Source: Paracoccaceae bacterium (GTDB lineage: Bacteria > Pseudomonadota > Alphaproteobacteria > Rhodobacterales > Rhodobacteraceae). Taken from it: a stretch of DNA of 64,000 bases. Positions 37,268 through 45,575 of the stretch are shown here, in pieces (positions within the stretch are counted from its first letter, which is position 1; the number at the start of each line of letters is the position of its first letter). Location: positions 682,001-746,000 of the forward strand of contig OY282431.1 in assembly GCA_958296035.1 (NCBI GenBank), given 5' to 3'. A program made the translations under genes and the position numbers. The notes below the pieces were generated by a model that was not told the DNA's origin, ran no database searches, and saw only the letters and a list, made by a program, of their open reading frames with translations.

Positions 37268-38215
37268 ATGGGGATCAAGGTAGCATTCCAAATGGACCAT
37301 ATAGGTGGTATCGACCTTGAAACTGACGGCACGTTCAGGATCGCCTGGGAGGCACAACAGCGCGGGCACACGCTATTCCACTACCTGCCCCAGGACCTGT
37401 TCCTCGACTGTGGTCGAGTGAGGGCGGTCGGCAATTCCGTTTCGATCAGGTACGACAAGGCAGATCACTATAGTCTTGGTGAAAGTAGAACTGTCGATCT
37501 AGCAGATTTGGATGTTGTCTGGTTGCGCCAGGACCCCCCATTCGACATGGCCTACATAACAACCACGCACATCCTCGAACTGGCATCGACCAACACATTG
37601 GTTGTCAACGATCCGTTCTGGGTTCGGAACTTCCCGGAAAAGCTCCTCGTGCTCCGGTTTCCTGAACTCATACCGTCTACCATGATTGCGAGAAGCAGGG
37701 ATGTGCTGAAGCGATTCCGCGAGCAACACGGCGATATTATCGTGAAACCACTGTACGGCAACGGTGGCGCCGGAGTCTTCCTGTTGCGAAGGTCTGACCC
37801 GAATTTCAACTCGCTCTGCGAGATGTTCTTCGAACACAGCAGAGAGCCGGTGATTGCTCAGGAATTTCTCCCGGAAGTTTCCGCTGGCGACAAGAGAATC
37901 ATCCTCGTCGATGGCGAGGCTGTAGGGGCAATCAACCGGATTCCGCCTGCTGGTGAGGCACGATCGAATCTACATATCGGAGGGCAGGCCGAGCCTTGTG
38001 GTCTGACCATGCGCGACAAGGAGATATGTGCTGCGGTCGGGCCGTTTCTCCAGAAACACGATCAGGTATTTGCCGGTATCGATGTCATTGGCAACTATTT
38101 GACCGAGATTAATATCACGTCTCCAACCGGCATCGTCGAGCTCGAAAGATTTGACGGAATCAACGCTGCCAAATTGATGTGGGATGCAATTGAACGCCGT
38201 TTGGGCGCTTGCTGA
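37268..38215 (+). CDS. gshB: Glutathione synthetase
   Basis: 315 residues; GGAAGG lies 7 bp before the ATG. ATP-grasp enzyme: IKVAFQMDHIGGIDLETDGT at the N-terminus, WLRQDPPFDMAYITTTHILE, DIIVKPLYGNGGAGVFLL for ATP binding, and AGIDVIGNYLTEINITSPTG near the end with metal ligands. Joins Gly to gamma-glutamylcysteine. In many proteobacteria yraN sits between rsmI and gshB; here the 190-bp gap holds no yraN. Confidence 0.96.
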   Translation: MGIKVAFQMDHIGGIDLETDGTFRIAWEAQQRGHTLFHYLPQDLFLDCGRVRAVGNSVSIRYDKADHYSLGESRTVDLADLDVVWLRQDPPFDMAYITTTHILELASTNTLVVNDPFWVRNFPEKLLVLRFPELIPSTMIARSRDVLKRFREQHGDIIVKPLYGNGGAGVFLLRRSDPNFNSLCEMFFEHSREPVIAQEFLPEVSAGDKRIILVDGEAVGAINRIPPAGEARSNLHIGGQAEPCGLTMRDKEICAAVGPFLQKHDQVFAGIDVIGNYLTEINITSPTGIVELERFDGINAAKLMWDAIERRLGAC

Positions 38216-38715
38216 TGTCAGGGCGTTGGTGAGCTTTCGAGAATGGAAGCTACGCGCCAATCCCGGCAGAATAGGTGAGACGCCGGGAATCGTGGCTGCC
38301 CGGCAGCACAGCGCAGCCATGGAGACGCATTCTCGAGACCTGGTCCGGAAATCCCGACATTGTTGACAGAAAGGAAGGATGAACCCGAAGCTGCCTGAAA
38401 GTGCTCGGTGCAGGACGCCGAATCGGATCAGGAAAGGCTTTCATATTTCGGGTAAGAATCGAGGGAGAAATGCACTGCGGTGTGAAGTTGCCGTCAGCCT
38501 CCAATGTCCGAAAATGTTGCCATGGTGCCTGTTTCGGTCCTGTTCAACCTGGGATGACATTGGGATGCGCGTTAGGCAGGTCGAAATAAGCCCGTAGAGG
38601 CCGGCACCAGGTCTCGCCGTTGAACAGCCGCAACCGATCTAGGCCAGGCATCCTGCCGCAATACAAGCTGTCCGATCCAAATGTTAACGACATCAGGAGT
38701 GAGCGGAGACCTGCA
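38216..38715. other. Intergenic region, no gene seen
   Basis: 500 bp between gshB and the phosphatase stop. I looked for a cobalamin riboswitch because cob-type genes are near, but saw none of the conserved boxes. Small frames (for example around 38379-38597) lack motifs. Confidence 0.45.
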
Positions 38716-39339
38716 TTAAAGACACTGCGCCGGTTGCCAGTCACCGACGTCATGAGGGAGAAGGTTGAGTTCGTGCAAATGCCACTTGCGATCCTTGACT
38801 GACAAATGCGTGAGCGAGAAATTCGATATCTCGCAACCCACCAACGTCGCAATTTTGCATCCCCTGGCCCGTTGGATCTGGCTCAATATTACACCGTAAT
38901 GGGCAACAGCGATTATATTGTGGCATTCGGTACAGGCACAGAACTCATCGACGAAGCCATCGACCCGCGCCTTCATGTTGCTCCACTGCTCACCGTCCGG
39001 CGGGCTTGCATCATCAGGATCGTTCCAGAACCTGGCTGCTCTTTCCTTGTCCCGTTCGGCGATATCGGACGTGGTCAGGCCTTCCCATCGTCCAAAGTTG
39101 ATCTCGCGAATACGCTCGGTTGACAGCAGGTGGGGGCGCCCACCGCGGATTGCATCCGCCGTATGCCGTGCCCGTTGCAGGTCAGATGAAATCACGATGG
39201 CATCTTTGGGAAGGTACTGCCGCAGGAATTCGATGGTCTGCTGGTCATCAAGAATCACAGGAACATCGGTCCAGCCGTTCAACCTTGTTGAGTCCGTTGG
39301 GCCATGACGTACCCAGTACCAGTGGAGCGTTTTCGTCAC
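38716..39339 (-). CDS. Histidine phosphatase family protein, CobC-like
   Basis: 207 residues from GTG 39339, overlapping the cobU stop as GTGA. Phosphoglycerate-mutase fold: the phosphohistidine motif VRHGPTD is at residues 10-16, ISSDLQRARHTAD near 50, the conserved Glu in INFGRWEGL, and the second catalytic His in VAHYGVILS. Coupling to cobU points to alpha-ribazole-phosphate phosphatase (CobC) in cobalamin nucleotide-loop assembly, though general phosphatases look similar. Confidence 0.8.
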   Translation of the reverse strand: MTKTLHWYWVRHGPTDSTRLNGWTDVPVILDDQQTIEFLRQYLPKDAIVISSDLQRARHTADAIRGGRPHLLSTERIREINFGRWEGLTTSDIAERDKERAARFWNDPDDASPPDGEQWSNMKARVDGFVDEFCACTECHNIIAVAHYGVILSQIQRARGCKIATLVGCEISNFSLTHLSVKDRKWHLHELNLLPHDVGDWQPAQCL

Positions 39340-39857
39340 GAAATCTCCCCCTTGATCACGACAGGTAGGCCGGCCTTGATTTCAACAACGAGACCGGCCA
39401 AAGCTGCAAGCTGCTGGTTGAGATTTCCTAGCAGGTTCGTAAACTCCCGGGCCAGCGCATTATCCGGTACGATCCCGCATCCGACCTCTCCGGAAACCAC
39501 AATGAGCCTGCACTTGCAAGTCCTAATGGCCTCAAGGAATTTGCAATGATAATCCAGCGTGTCGATCCCGGAAACCAGAAGATTTGTAGTCCAGGTTGGC
39601 AAGCACTCAATCAGCAACAAGGAACCGCGATCGTATTTCTCGACCTCCCGATAGAGTTCGACTGGACACTCGACCGTTTGCCAGTTGGGGCCACGTCGCT
39701 GCCGGTGCAGGGCGATCTTTGCAGCCATTTCCTTATCAATCGCCCGGGCAGTTGCGACGTAGACCGGAAATGCGCATTGCCCAAGGGCAAACGTCTCGGC
39801 CCATTTCGATTTGCCCGACGCAGCTCCCCCGATCACCAGCGTGAATTGTTGTGGCAT
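39336..39857 (-). CDS. cobU: Adenosylcobinamide kinase / adenosylcobinamide-phosphate guanylyltransferase
   Basis: About 173 residues from ATG 39857 (GTG 39866 is also in frame). P-loop VIGGAASGKSKWAE at the N-terminus, VYVATARAIDKEMAAKIALH with the conserved RI-x-x-H-region His, LLIECLPTWTTNLL, and the late VVSGEVGCGIVPDNALAREF motif. Bifunctional enzyme of cobinamide salvage and cobalamin synthesis. Coupled to the phosphatase gene; no other cob genes are in the window. Confidence 0.9.
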   Translation of the reverse strand: MPQQFTLVIGGAASGKSKWAETFALGQCAFPVYVATARAIDKEMAAKIALHRQRRGPNWQTVECPVELYREVEKYDRGSLLLIECLPTWTTNLLVSGIDTLDYHCKFLEAIRTCKCRLIVVSGEVGCGIVPDNALAREFTNLLGNLNQQLAALAGLVVEIKAGLPVVIKGEIS

Positions 39858-40112
39858 GCAGGTCACGAAAACCGTCTTCCCTTCTTGGTCAGCATCTCAA
39901 CACACTGGGCAATCGCCAAATACATCAGGAGATGGCGATCAAACAGTTGATACTGCCTCATTTTCGAGAGTCTGACGACTGGACGGAAAGCGTTTGCCGT
40001 TCTTTATGGGTCGGCAAGTGATGGCTTTGCCCAAACGGTATTCTGATTGGAAATGTCCGAACATCGGCGTAATCTGCGCTTGTCGATACCCATATTGCAA
40101 TGGAGGTCAGAA

Positions 40113-40535
40113 GTGGGCGTGCATATCTGTTCCAACCTGATGGTTTCGGACCTGGGCCGTTCGGTCCGGTTTTACCAAGAGGTCCTGGGGCTTGAGGTCG
40201 TGTTCATAGTCGCTGCCGACAGGAGCACTGTCGACGACCCCGCGCAAGGAGTATTTTGCATGTTGCGCAGTGAGAACTCCGAGTTAATGTTGCAGCAGAA
40301 GGAAAGTCTGATTGAAGAAGTTCCAGTCTTTTCCATGGACCAACCGCTTTCGGCAACCGCGGCATTCTATTTTCGCGGGATTGATCCGGACACAGTCGTT
40401 AGCAGTCTGGACATGAAACACATTGTCAGGGAGCCTTTCACACAATGGTACGGGATGAGAGAGGTCTACATAACGGATCCGGATGGTTATCTGATATGCG
40501 CGGCAATGCCCGTGGACGATCAGGAAGCCGATTGA
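40113..40535 (+). CDS. VOC-superfamily (glyoxalase/bleomycin-resistance fold) protein
   Basis: About 140 residues from GTG 40113, preferred for the strong GGAGG 7 bp upstream; an earlier TTG or ATG near 40047-40053 would add a basic tail. VOC pattern: HICSNLMVSDLGRSVRFYQE, GLEVVFIV, FYFRGIDPDTVVSSL, YGMREVYITDPDGYLICAA. The Glu in REVYITDPDG is the usual metal ligand. The specific reaction is unknown. Divergent from cobU. Confidence 0.8.
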   Translation: MGVHICSNLMVSDLGRSVRFYQEVLGLEVVFIVAADRSTVDDPAQGVFCMLRSENSELMLQQKESLIEEVPVFSMDQPLSATAAFYFRGIDPDTVVSSLDMKHIVREPFTQWYGMREVYITDPDGYLICAAMPVDDQEAD

Positions 40536-40675
40536 GTGTCTTGGCCGATAGCATCGTATCATGCGTCGTTTGCATGTTGCGGTCACCTCGATGACCGCGT
40601 CTGATGATATATGGTGCAGCCTGATGCAGCACGATGAACTCCTGTGAATCCCCATATTGAGCTTTCCAGCGGGCA

Positions 40676-41887
40676 ATGAAGATTCTGCTAGTCATCGGTG
40701 GTGGAATTGCCGCTTACAAGAGCCTCGAACTGTTACGTCTCTTGCGCGAGCGCGAGGCCGAGGTGAAAGTTGTACTGACGGAAGCAGCCGCTCACTTCGT
40801 AACGCCACTCTCGGCATCATCGTTGTCTGGCTCCACAGTTTACGAGAACCTTCTTGATTACCGATCGGAAGCGGAGTTCAGCCATATCGAATTGGCGAGA
40901 TGGTCCGACCACATTGTTATTGCGCCCGCCACCGCGAATTTGATTGCCCGCATTGCTGGGGGTCACGCCAACGATCTTGCCACGGCCATCGTGCTGGCAG
41001 CTACGAGCCGGGTTTCCTTCGTGCCGGCGATGAATGTCCAGATGTGGCACAAACAGGCGACACAAACCAACGTTGCCAGGCTTCGAGACTTTGGCTATCA
41101 GCAACTTGGTCCCTGCGAGGGTCCCATGGCATGCGGCGAGTTCGGCCTAGGTCGAATGCTGGAGCCACCGGTCATTGCCCAAAGAATTCTTGCTGCCGAG
41201 GCGTCGTCTGAATTAGCAGGCATGAGGGCCCTCGTGACCTGTGGCCCGACGCGTGAGGCCATTGATCCGGTCAGGTTCATTTCGAATCGGTCCTCCGGCA
41301 AGCAGGGCGTTGCGATCGCTAACGAATTGGATCGGCGCGGAGCAGATGTAACCCTTGTGGCAGGGCCGGGAGTTGCCACCAATCCTGACAACATGCGGGT
41401 TGTGAATGTGGAAACGGCAGGTCAGATGCTTGACGCCACTCGCAAGGCCCTGCCTTTCGACCTTTTTGTCAGCACCGCGGCTGTCGCCGACTGGCGTGCT
41501 GCCCAAATCGCTCCCCAGAAGCTCAAGAAGAATGGAAAGCAGCAGCATACGCTGGAGCTCGTCAGATGCCCGGACATTCTTCGGCAAATTTCTCAACTTG
41601 ACGCGTCCCGCCCGCGGCTCGTGGTTGGTTTTGCCGCCGAAACAGAAAACCTGATCGATAATGCCAGTCGCAAGCTTGTGGCAAAGGGATGTGACTGGAT
41701 AGTCGCCAATGATGTGGGGCAAGGATCAGAGGTATTTGGCGGAGACAGTAATACGATCACACTTATCGGCAGCGATGGTACAACGCGGTCGTGGCCGAAG
41801 ATGTCAAAGCGAGACGTAGCAAAGGTCCTTTGCAATGTGATTGTCGAGGCGTTTGAAAGTGATGGATTTGAGGTACAAGTGGGTTGA
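40676..41887 (+). CDS. coaBC: Phosphopantothenoylcysteine decarboxylase / phosphopantothenate--cysteine ligase
   Basis: 403 residues, bifunctional Dfp of usual length. The CoaC part has GGGIAAYKSLELLRLLRE, the active-site His in EFSHIELARWSD, the substrate clamp PAMNVQMW and the catalytic Cys in ACGEFGLGRM. The CoaB part begins near residue 185 (VTCGPTREAIDPVRFISNRS, SSGKQGVAIANEL, STAAVADWR, KLKK). Coenzyme A synthesis. Overlaps dut by 26 bp. Confidence 0.96.
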   Translation: MKILLVIGGGIAAYKSLELLRLLREREAEVKVVLTEAAAHFVTPLSASSLSGSTVYENLLDYRSEAEFSHIELARWSDHIVIAPATANLIARIAGGHANDLATAIVLAATSRVSFVPAMNVQMWHKQATQTNVARLRDFGYQQLGPCEGPMACGEFGLGRMLEPPVIAQRILAAEASSELAGMRALVTCGPTREAIDPVRFISNRSSGKQGVAIANELDRRGADVTLVAGPGVATNPDNMRVVNVETAGQMLDATRKALPFDLFVSTAAVADWRAAQIAPQKLKKNGKQQHTLELVRCPDILRQISQLDASRPRLVVGFAAETENLIDNASRKLVAKGCDWIVANDVGQGSEVFGGDSNTITLIGSDGTTRSWPKMSKRDVAKVLCNVIVEAFESDGFEVQVG

Positions 41888-42323
41888 TGAGGCGGACCGC
41901 TCATTCGGACCACCTGCTGCAGCCACAAAAGGTTCGGCAGGTGTGGATGTAAGAGCAAATCTGCGGGTGGATGACCGCTGCCGGGGCATTATGCTTTGTC
42001 CTATGGAGCGAATTCTGATTCCGACTGGCTTGCGTATCGAAGTTCCTGTCGGGTTCGAATTGCAATTGCGCCCGAGGTCGGGACTTTCCTTGCATCATGG
42101 TGTATCGCTGATCAACTCGCCAGGAACCATAGACTGCGATTATCGGGGCGAAATCGGCGTAATCCTGATCAATCTCGGCAGATACAAGTACGTTGTTCGT
42201 CATGGTGACCGTATTGCACAAATGGTTCTGTGCCCGGTCACCAGCATTGAATTTGGAATTACAAACGAATTTGAAGAAAGTGAGCGCGGAAAAGGCGGGT
42301 TTGGATCAACCGGCCTGACCTAG
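41862..42323 (+). CDS. dut: dUTP diphosphatase
   Basis: 153 residues from ATG 41862, inside the end of coaBC, a common alphaproteobacterial arrangement; an upstream TTG at 41841 is possible. All five trimeric dUTPase motifs are present: GSAGVDVRANL, LRPRSGLSLHHGV, NSPGTIDCDYRGEIGVIL, GDRIAQMVLCPV and the C-terminal RGKGGFGSTG. Hydrolyses dUTP to dUMP and prevents uracil in DNA. Confidence 0.96.
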   Translation: MDLRYKWVDEADRSFGPPAAATKGSAGVDVRANLRVDDRCRGIMLCPMERILIPTGLRIEVPVGFELQLRPRSGLSLHHGVSLINSPGTIDCDYRGEIGVILINLGRYKYVVRHGDRIAQMVLCPVTSIEFGITNEFEESERGKGGFGSTGLT

Positions 42324-42458
42324 CGTGTAGATTTGCCCGCACCTGGGACCAGGTAGAGTGAGTGAACTGATTGCCAATATGAACTGCTCCAGCTCGAACT
42401 GCAGAAGCACGAATTTTGCGGGTCGGCAGGTGCCGTTAACGACGATGGAGGTCTCCAA

Positions 42459-43943
42459 TTGTCCATTCAGTGGATAGCGGTGCTCGTCATGCTGGCCCTG
42501 GTGGCCATCTACGTGTTTCTCATTATTGTCTTGCGCCGGAGAGCCAGAAGAAACAGAGAGACAACCGAGCATCACGACGCGGTGCCGTCGGTACAGGAAC
42601 TTCGGTCCGCGGAGTTGACCGGCACCAATTCATTGCCAGCCGGTAGCAGACAGATCAGGTCTCCTGCTGCACGTGTGGACAGGGACATTCCAGGCCCGAG
42701 CTTTGCGCCAGGCATACGTTCGAGAAGGCGTGATGGGGAAGGCCAGGGACCTGTTGTTCCTCACGAACTGAAACCTTCGAATCCTGTGTCGCGCCAACAA
42801 CAGGAGACCACCCCCGAAGACTTTAAGGAACACGATCCGGCCAGCGGTCGTTTCAGAAATCAGGCAGCAGTCCCGCGCAGGGCAAGGGATCTGGGAAACA
42901 ATATCGCGGATCGACCCTCCCACCAAGTTCCTCGGGAAACGAACCACGAGAGGGCGCGGGGGATGCCACGACATTCGCCGGTGGAACCGCGTTCGGCCAC
43001 CGATCAGAGGTGGCGCACACGGGTTCCCGAAGGTATCTCGGAACAGCCCCGCCGCAGACCCGGGATGAGGACGGAGCGCGGTATTGTCAACACAGAGCAG
43101 ACGCCGATGCCTGCACGTAAGTCGGCCGCGAGGGATGGCTCGCCGGACTTGGCAACTGACGAACTGCCAACCAAACCAGCCTTGTCACCCAGTGAGATCG
43201 AGCGCTATTCCCGGCATATCATACTGCGCGAAATCGGCGGCATCGGCCAGGCGAGGCTCAAGAACGGACGGGTCCTGGTAGTTGGAGCTGGCGGGTTGGG
43301 ATCGCCGGCGCTTCTTTATCTCAATGCCGCAGGTGTCGGGCAAATTGGTATCGCTGACGACGACGAAGTGGCGATCTCAAATCTCCAGCGCCAAATCATC
43401 CACGATAGCGAGCGCGTCGGCAGTGCCAAGGTATACAGCGCTCTTGTTGCTATGAGCCGGCAGAATCCATCGACGCGCATCAAGCCCTACGAATTGCGAC
43501 TGGGAAAGGAAGAAGCACAGCAGATCGTGCCACAATACGGTTTGGTCCTCGACGGCAGTGATAATTTCGAAACTCGACAAATCGTAAACCAGGCTTGTGT
43601 CGAGAACAAGGTGCCACTGGTCTATGCGGCAATCACACAGTGGGAAGGGCAGGTTGGCGTATATCTGCCAAATGCCGGAGTGCCCTGTTACGCATGCTTG
43701 TTTGACAAGATGCCCGCGCCGGAGACTGTTCCCAGTTGCGCCGAGGCAGGGGTATTGGGTGCACTGCCAGGCGTCCTCGGATCCATTATGGCCGTGGAAG
43801 CGATCAAGGTCATGGCCATGGCAGGCAAGACACTAGCCGGTAGACTGGTGATTTATGACGCGCTTGATTGCGAGTTTACGACCATTAGAGTTGGGAAGAA
43901 TCCCGCTTGCCCGGTTTGTCGACGAAACAAGGAGGAGGTCTGA
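42459..43943 (+). CDS. Membrane-anchored HesA/MoeB/ThiF-family adenylyltransferase with long disordered linker
   Basis: 494 residues from TTG 42459 (GGAGG 7 bp upstream). A single N-terminal transmembrane helix (WIAVLVMLALVAIYVFLIIV) is followed by about 210 low-complexity Arg/Pro/Ser/Gln-rich residues, then a full E1-like domain from about 240: YSRHIILREIGGIGQARL, VLVVGAGGLGSPALLYLNAA, ISNLQRQIIHDSERVG, the zinc Cys pairs in CYACLF and CPVC. MoeB or ThiF enzymes adenylate the C-terminus of MoaD or ThiS. Membrane anchoring is unusual for this family. It sits after coaBC-dut. Confidence 0.88.
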   Translation: MSIQWIAVLVMLALVAIYVFLIIVLRRRARRNRETTEHHDAVPSVQELRSAELTGTNSLPAGSRQIRSPAARVDRDIPGPSFAPGIRSRRRDGEGQGPVVPHELKPSNPVSRQQQETTPEDFKEHDPASGRFRNQAAVPRRARDLGNNIADRPSHQVPRETNHERARGMPRHSPVEPRSATDQRWRTRVPEGISEQPRRRPGMRTERGIVNTEQTPMPARKSAARDGSPDLATDELPTKPALSPSEIERYSRHIILREIGGIGQARLKNGRVLVVGAGGLGSPALLYLNAAGVGQIGIADDDEVAISNLQRQIIHDSERVGSAKVYSALVAMSRQNPSTRIKPYELRLGKEEAQQIVPQYGLVLDGSDNFETRQIVNQACVENKVPLVYAAITQWEGQVGVYLPNAGVPCYACLFDKMPAPETVPSCAEAGVLGALPGVLGSIMAVEAIKVMAMAGKTLAGRLVIYDALDCEFTTIRVGKNPACPVCRRNKEEV

Positions 43944-43945
43944 TT

Positions 43946-43973
43946 CTGGCCGGGCTCGAAGGTTTCCGGCCAG
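43946..43973. terminator. Hairpin between convergent genes
   Basis: CTGGCCGG, a 12-nt loop and CCGGCCAG form a perfect 8-bp stem directly after the moeB-like stop and before the convergent dehydrogenase stop at 43985. No T-run, so a bidirectional terminator is plausible but unproven. Confidence 0.4.
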
Positions 43974-43984
43974 GTACACGCGCC

Positions 43985-44971
43985 TCAGATCATGCTCGGC
44001 AACACAAGATCCGGAGGGCGATGACCGTCCTCGAAGTTCTTGATGTTGATTAGCACCTTTTCGCCCATTTCAATGCGGCCTTCAAGGGTTGCTGATCCTA
44101 TATGCGGCAGGAGGACAACATTGTTCAATTTGCGAATACGAGGATTGATCACATGGCCGCGCTCGAAAACGTCAAGCCCTGCTCCGGCAATCTTCCCTTC
44201 GCGCAGCATTCTCGTCAGTGCATTCTGATCTATCACTTCGCCGCGTGACGTGTTGACAATAACCGAATCAGGCTTTGCCAGCTTGAGACGTCTGGCGTTG
44301 AGCAGGTGATAGGTTGCGGGCGTGTGCGGACAGTTGACCGAAATGACATCCATTCGGGCAACCATTTGATCCAGACTTTCCCAATAGGTGGCTTCCAGTT
44401 CTTCTTCGAGGTCCGCGTGAACACGACGACGGTTATGATAGTGAATTTGCATGCCAAACACGCGGGCCCGACGCGCCACCGCCGACCCGATGCGCCCCAT
44501 ACCAAGTATGCCCAGCCGCTTGCCTCCGAGGCGAGTACCCATCAATGCCGTTGGTGCCCAGCCTGACCAGCTTCCGGTCGTCATTTCTCTCAGACCCTCG
44601 CGCAGCCTCCTGGTTACGGCCAGTATCAGGCAGATGACCATATCTGCGGTGTCCTCCGAATTGACACCGGGCGTGTTTGATACAAGGATGTCACGCTGTT
44701 GGGCAGCCTGGATGTCAATGTGGTCAAAACCGGCACCGTAATTTGCAATCAAGCGCAGATTCGGCCCGGCGCGTGCCAGCAGACTCTGATCGATAATATC
44801 GGTGATGGTCGGCACGAGCACATCGGCATCTGCCATGGACGTGGCCAGTTCATCCGCGGTCATCGGGCTATCGTCGTATCGCAATCGGACGTTAAACAAC
44901 TCCGACATCCGAGTCTCGACGATGTCCGGAAGCTTCCTGGTTAGTACAACTTTGAGTTTTGCTTTCGCCAT
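43985..44971 (-). CDS. D-isomer-specific 2-hydroxyacid dehydrogenase, glyoxylate/hydroxypyruvate reductase type
   Basis: 328 residues. Substrate-binding NYGAGFDHIDIQAA, NAD-binding GKRLGILGMGRIGSAVARRA, active-site Arg in VNTSRGEVIDQNAL, Glu in AGLDVFERG and His in LLPHIGSATLEGR. The sequence resembles the GyaR group (about 325-330 residues). The dinucleotide-binding loop ends HYHNRRR rather than with Asp, which suggests NADPH use. Reduces glyoxylate or hydroxypyruvate. Confidence 0.9.
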   Translation of the reverse strand: MAKAKLKVVLTRKLPDIVETRMSELFNVRLRYDDSPMTADELATSMADADVLVPTITDIIDQSLLARAGPNLRLIANYGAGFDHIDIQAAQQRDILVSNTPGVNSEDTADMVICLILAVTRRLREGLREMTTGSWSGWAPTALMGTRLGGKRLGILGMGRIGSAVARRARVFGMQIHYHNRRRVHADLEEELEATYWESLDQMVARMDVISVNCPHTPATYHLLNARRLKLAKPDSVIVNTSRGEVIDQNALTRMLREGKIAGAGLDVFERGHVINPRIRKLNNVVLLPHIGSATLEGRIEMGEKVLINIKNFEDGHRPPDLVLPSMI

Positions 44972-44995
44972 TTGACAGCCCGGTGCTTTGAATGC

Positions 44996-45553
44996 TCAGG
45001 TTTGTTTGCGCGTGACCGGCAAGTCGCAGTTCTTCCACCGGCAAACTCGGGCGCGGTTGTCGACGGGGAACACCGCAGCAGCATAGCACATGCTGATCGA
45101 AACGGGAATTTGTTCTCCCCTCGGTACTCGTCCGCAGGCAGTCAATTCGATTCCCGATGCCAGTGCGTACTGGAATCGTGGTCGCTCGTGACTGCTGCCG
45201 AACTCGAAACAGATAACGCCACCGCGAGTCACACAGTGCGGCGCACTCAACCGCGCAAATTCCGACTCCAACCCGGGAATGCCACTGAACTGGCAGTTGC
45301 CCTGTACTGCCAGGAACGGGACGCGAGCGGGGCCCTTAATTCTCGTGAAATCTTGTGGATCCAACCCCGACACCGCCGGTCCTGCGGCAAGTGGAGCCAC
45401 GATTGCGACGCCCGGTGCCCGGTAGATCGTCACGATGTCGGTCACGAGCAACGAAATTGCTGTCTCCACTCCCAGCGACGCTAGGCTGGCAACAGAAACG
45501 TCAAGGTTCAACGCGATCTGCAATTGACCGAAAAAATGCGGAAATTCCACCAT
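44996..45553 (-). CDS. Hypothetical protein downstream of the M3 peptidase
   Basis: 185 residues from ATG 45553; a TTG at 45583 would overlap the peptidase stop. Codon use fits the neighbours (ATC, GTG, GAC, CGG common) and the frame is open on this strand over the whole interval. There is a mixed hydrophobic N-terminal half (LQIALNLDVSVASLASLGVE, VAIVAPLAAGPAV) and a Cys-rich end (SMCYAAAVFPVDNRARVCRW). No family recognised. The 22-bp distance from the peptidase stop suggests co-transcription. Confidence 0.5.
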   Translation of the reverse strand: MVEFPHFFGQLQIALNLDVSVASLASLGVETAISLLVTDIVTIYRAPGVAIVAPLAAGPAVSGLDPQDFTRIKGPARVPFLAVQGNCQFSGIPGLESEFARLSAPHCVTRGGVICFEFGSSHERPRFQYALASGIELTACGRVPRGEQIPVSISMCYAAAVFPVDNRARVCRWKNCDLPVTRKQT

Positions 45554-45575
45554 CCGGCAGGCAATGTCGCCAAAA

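Noticed and set aside
38216-38715. Cobalamin riboswitch near cobU
   Set aside because: The gap is downstream of the cobU operon and lacks the conserved B12-box and receptor motifs; the region upstream of cobU also shows none.
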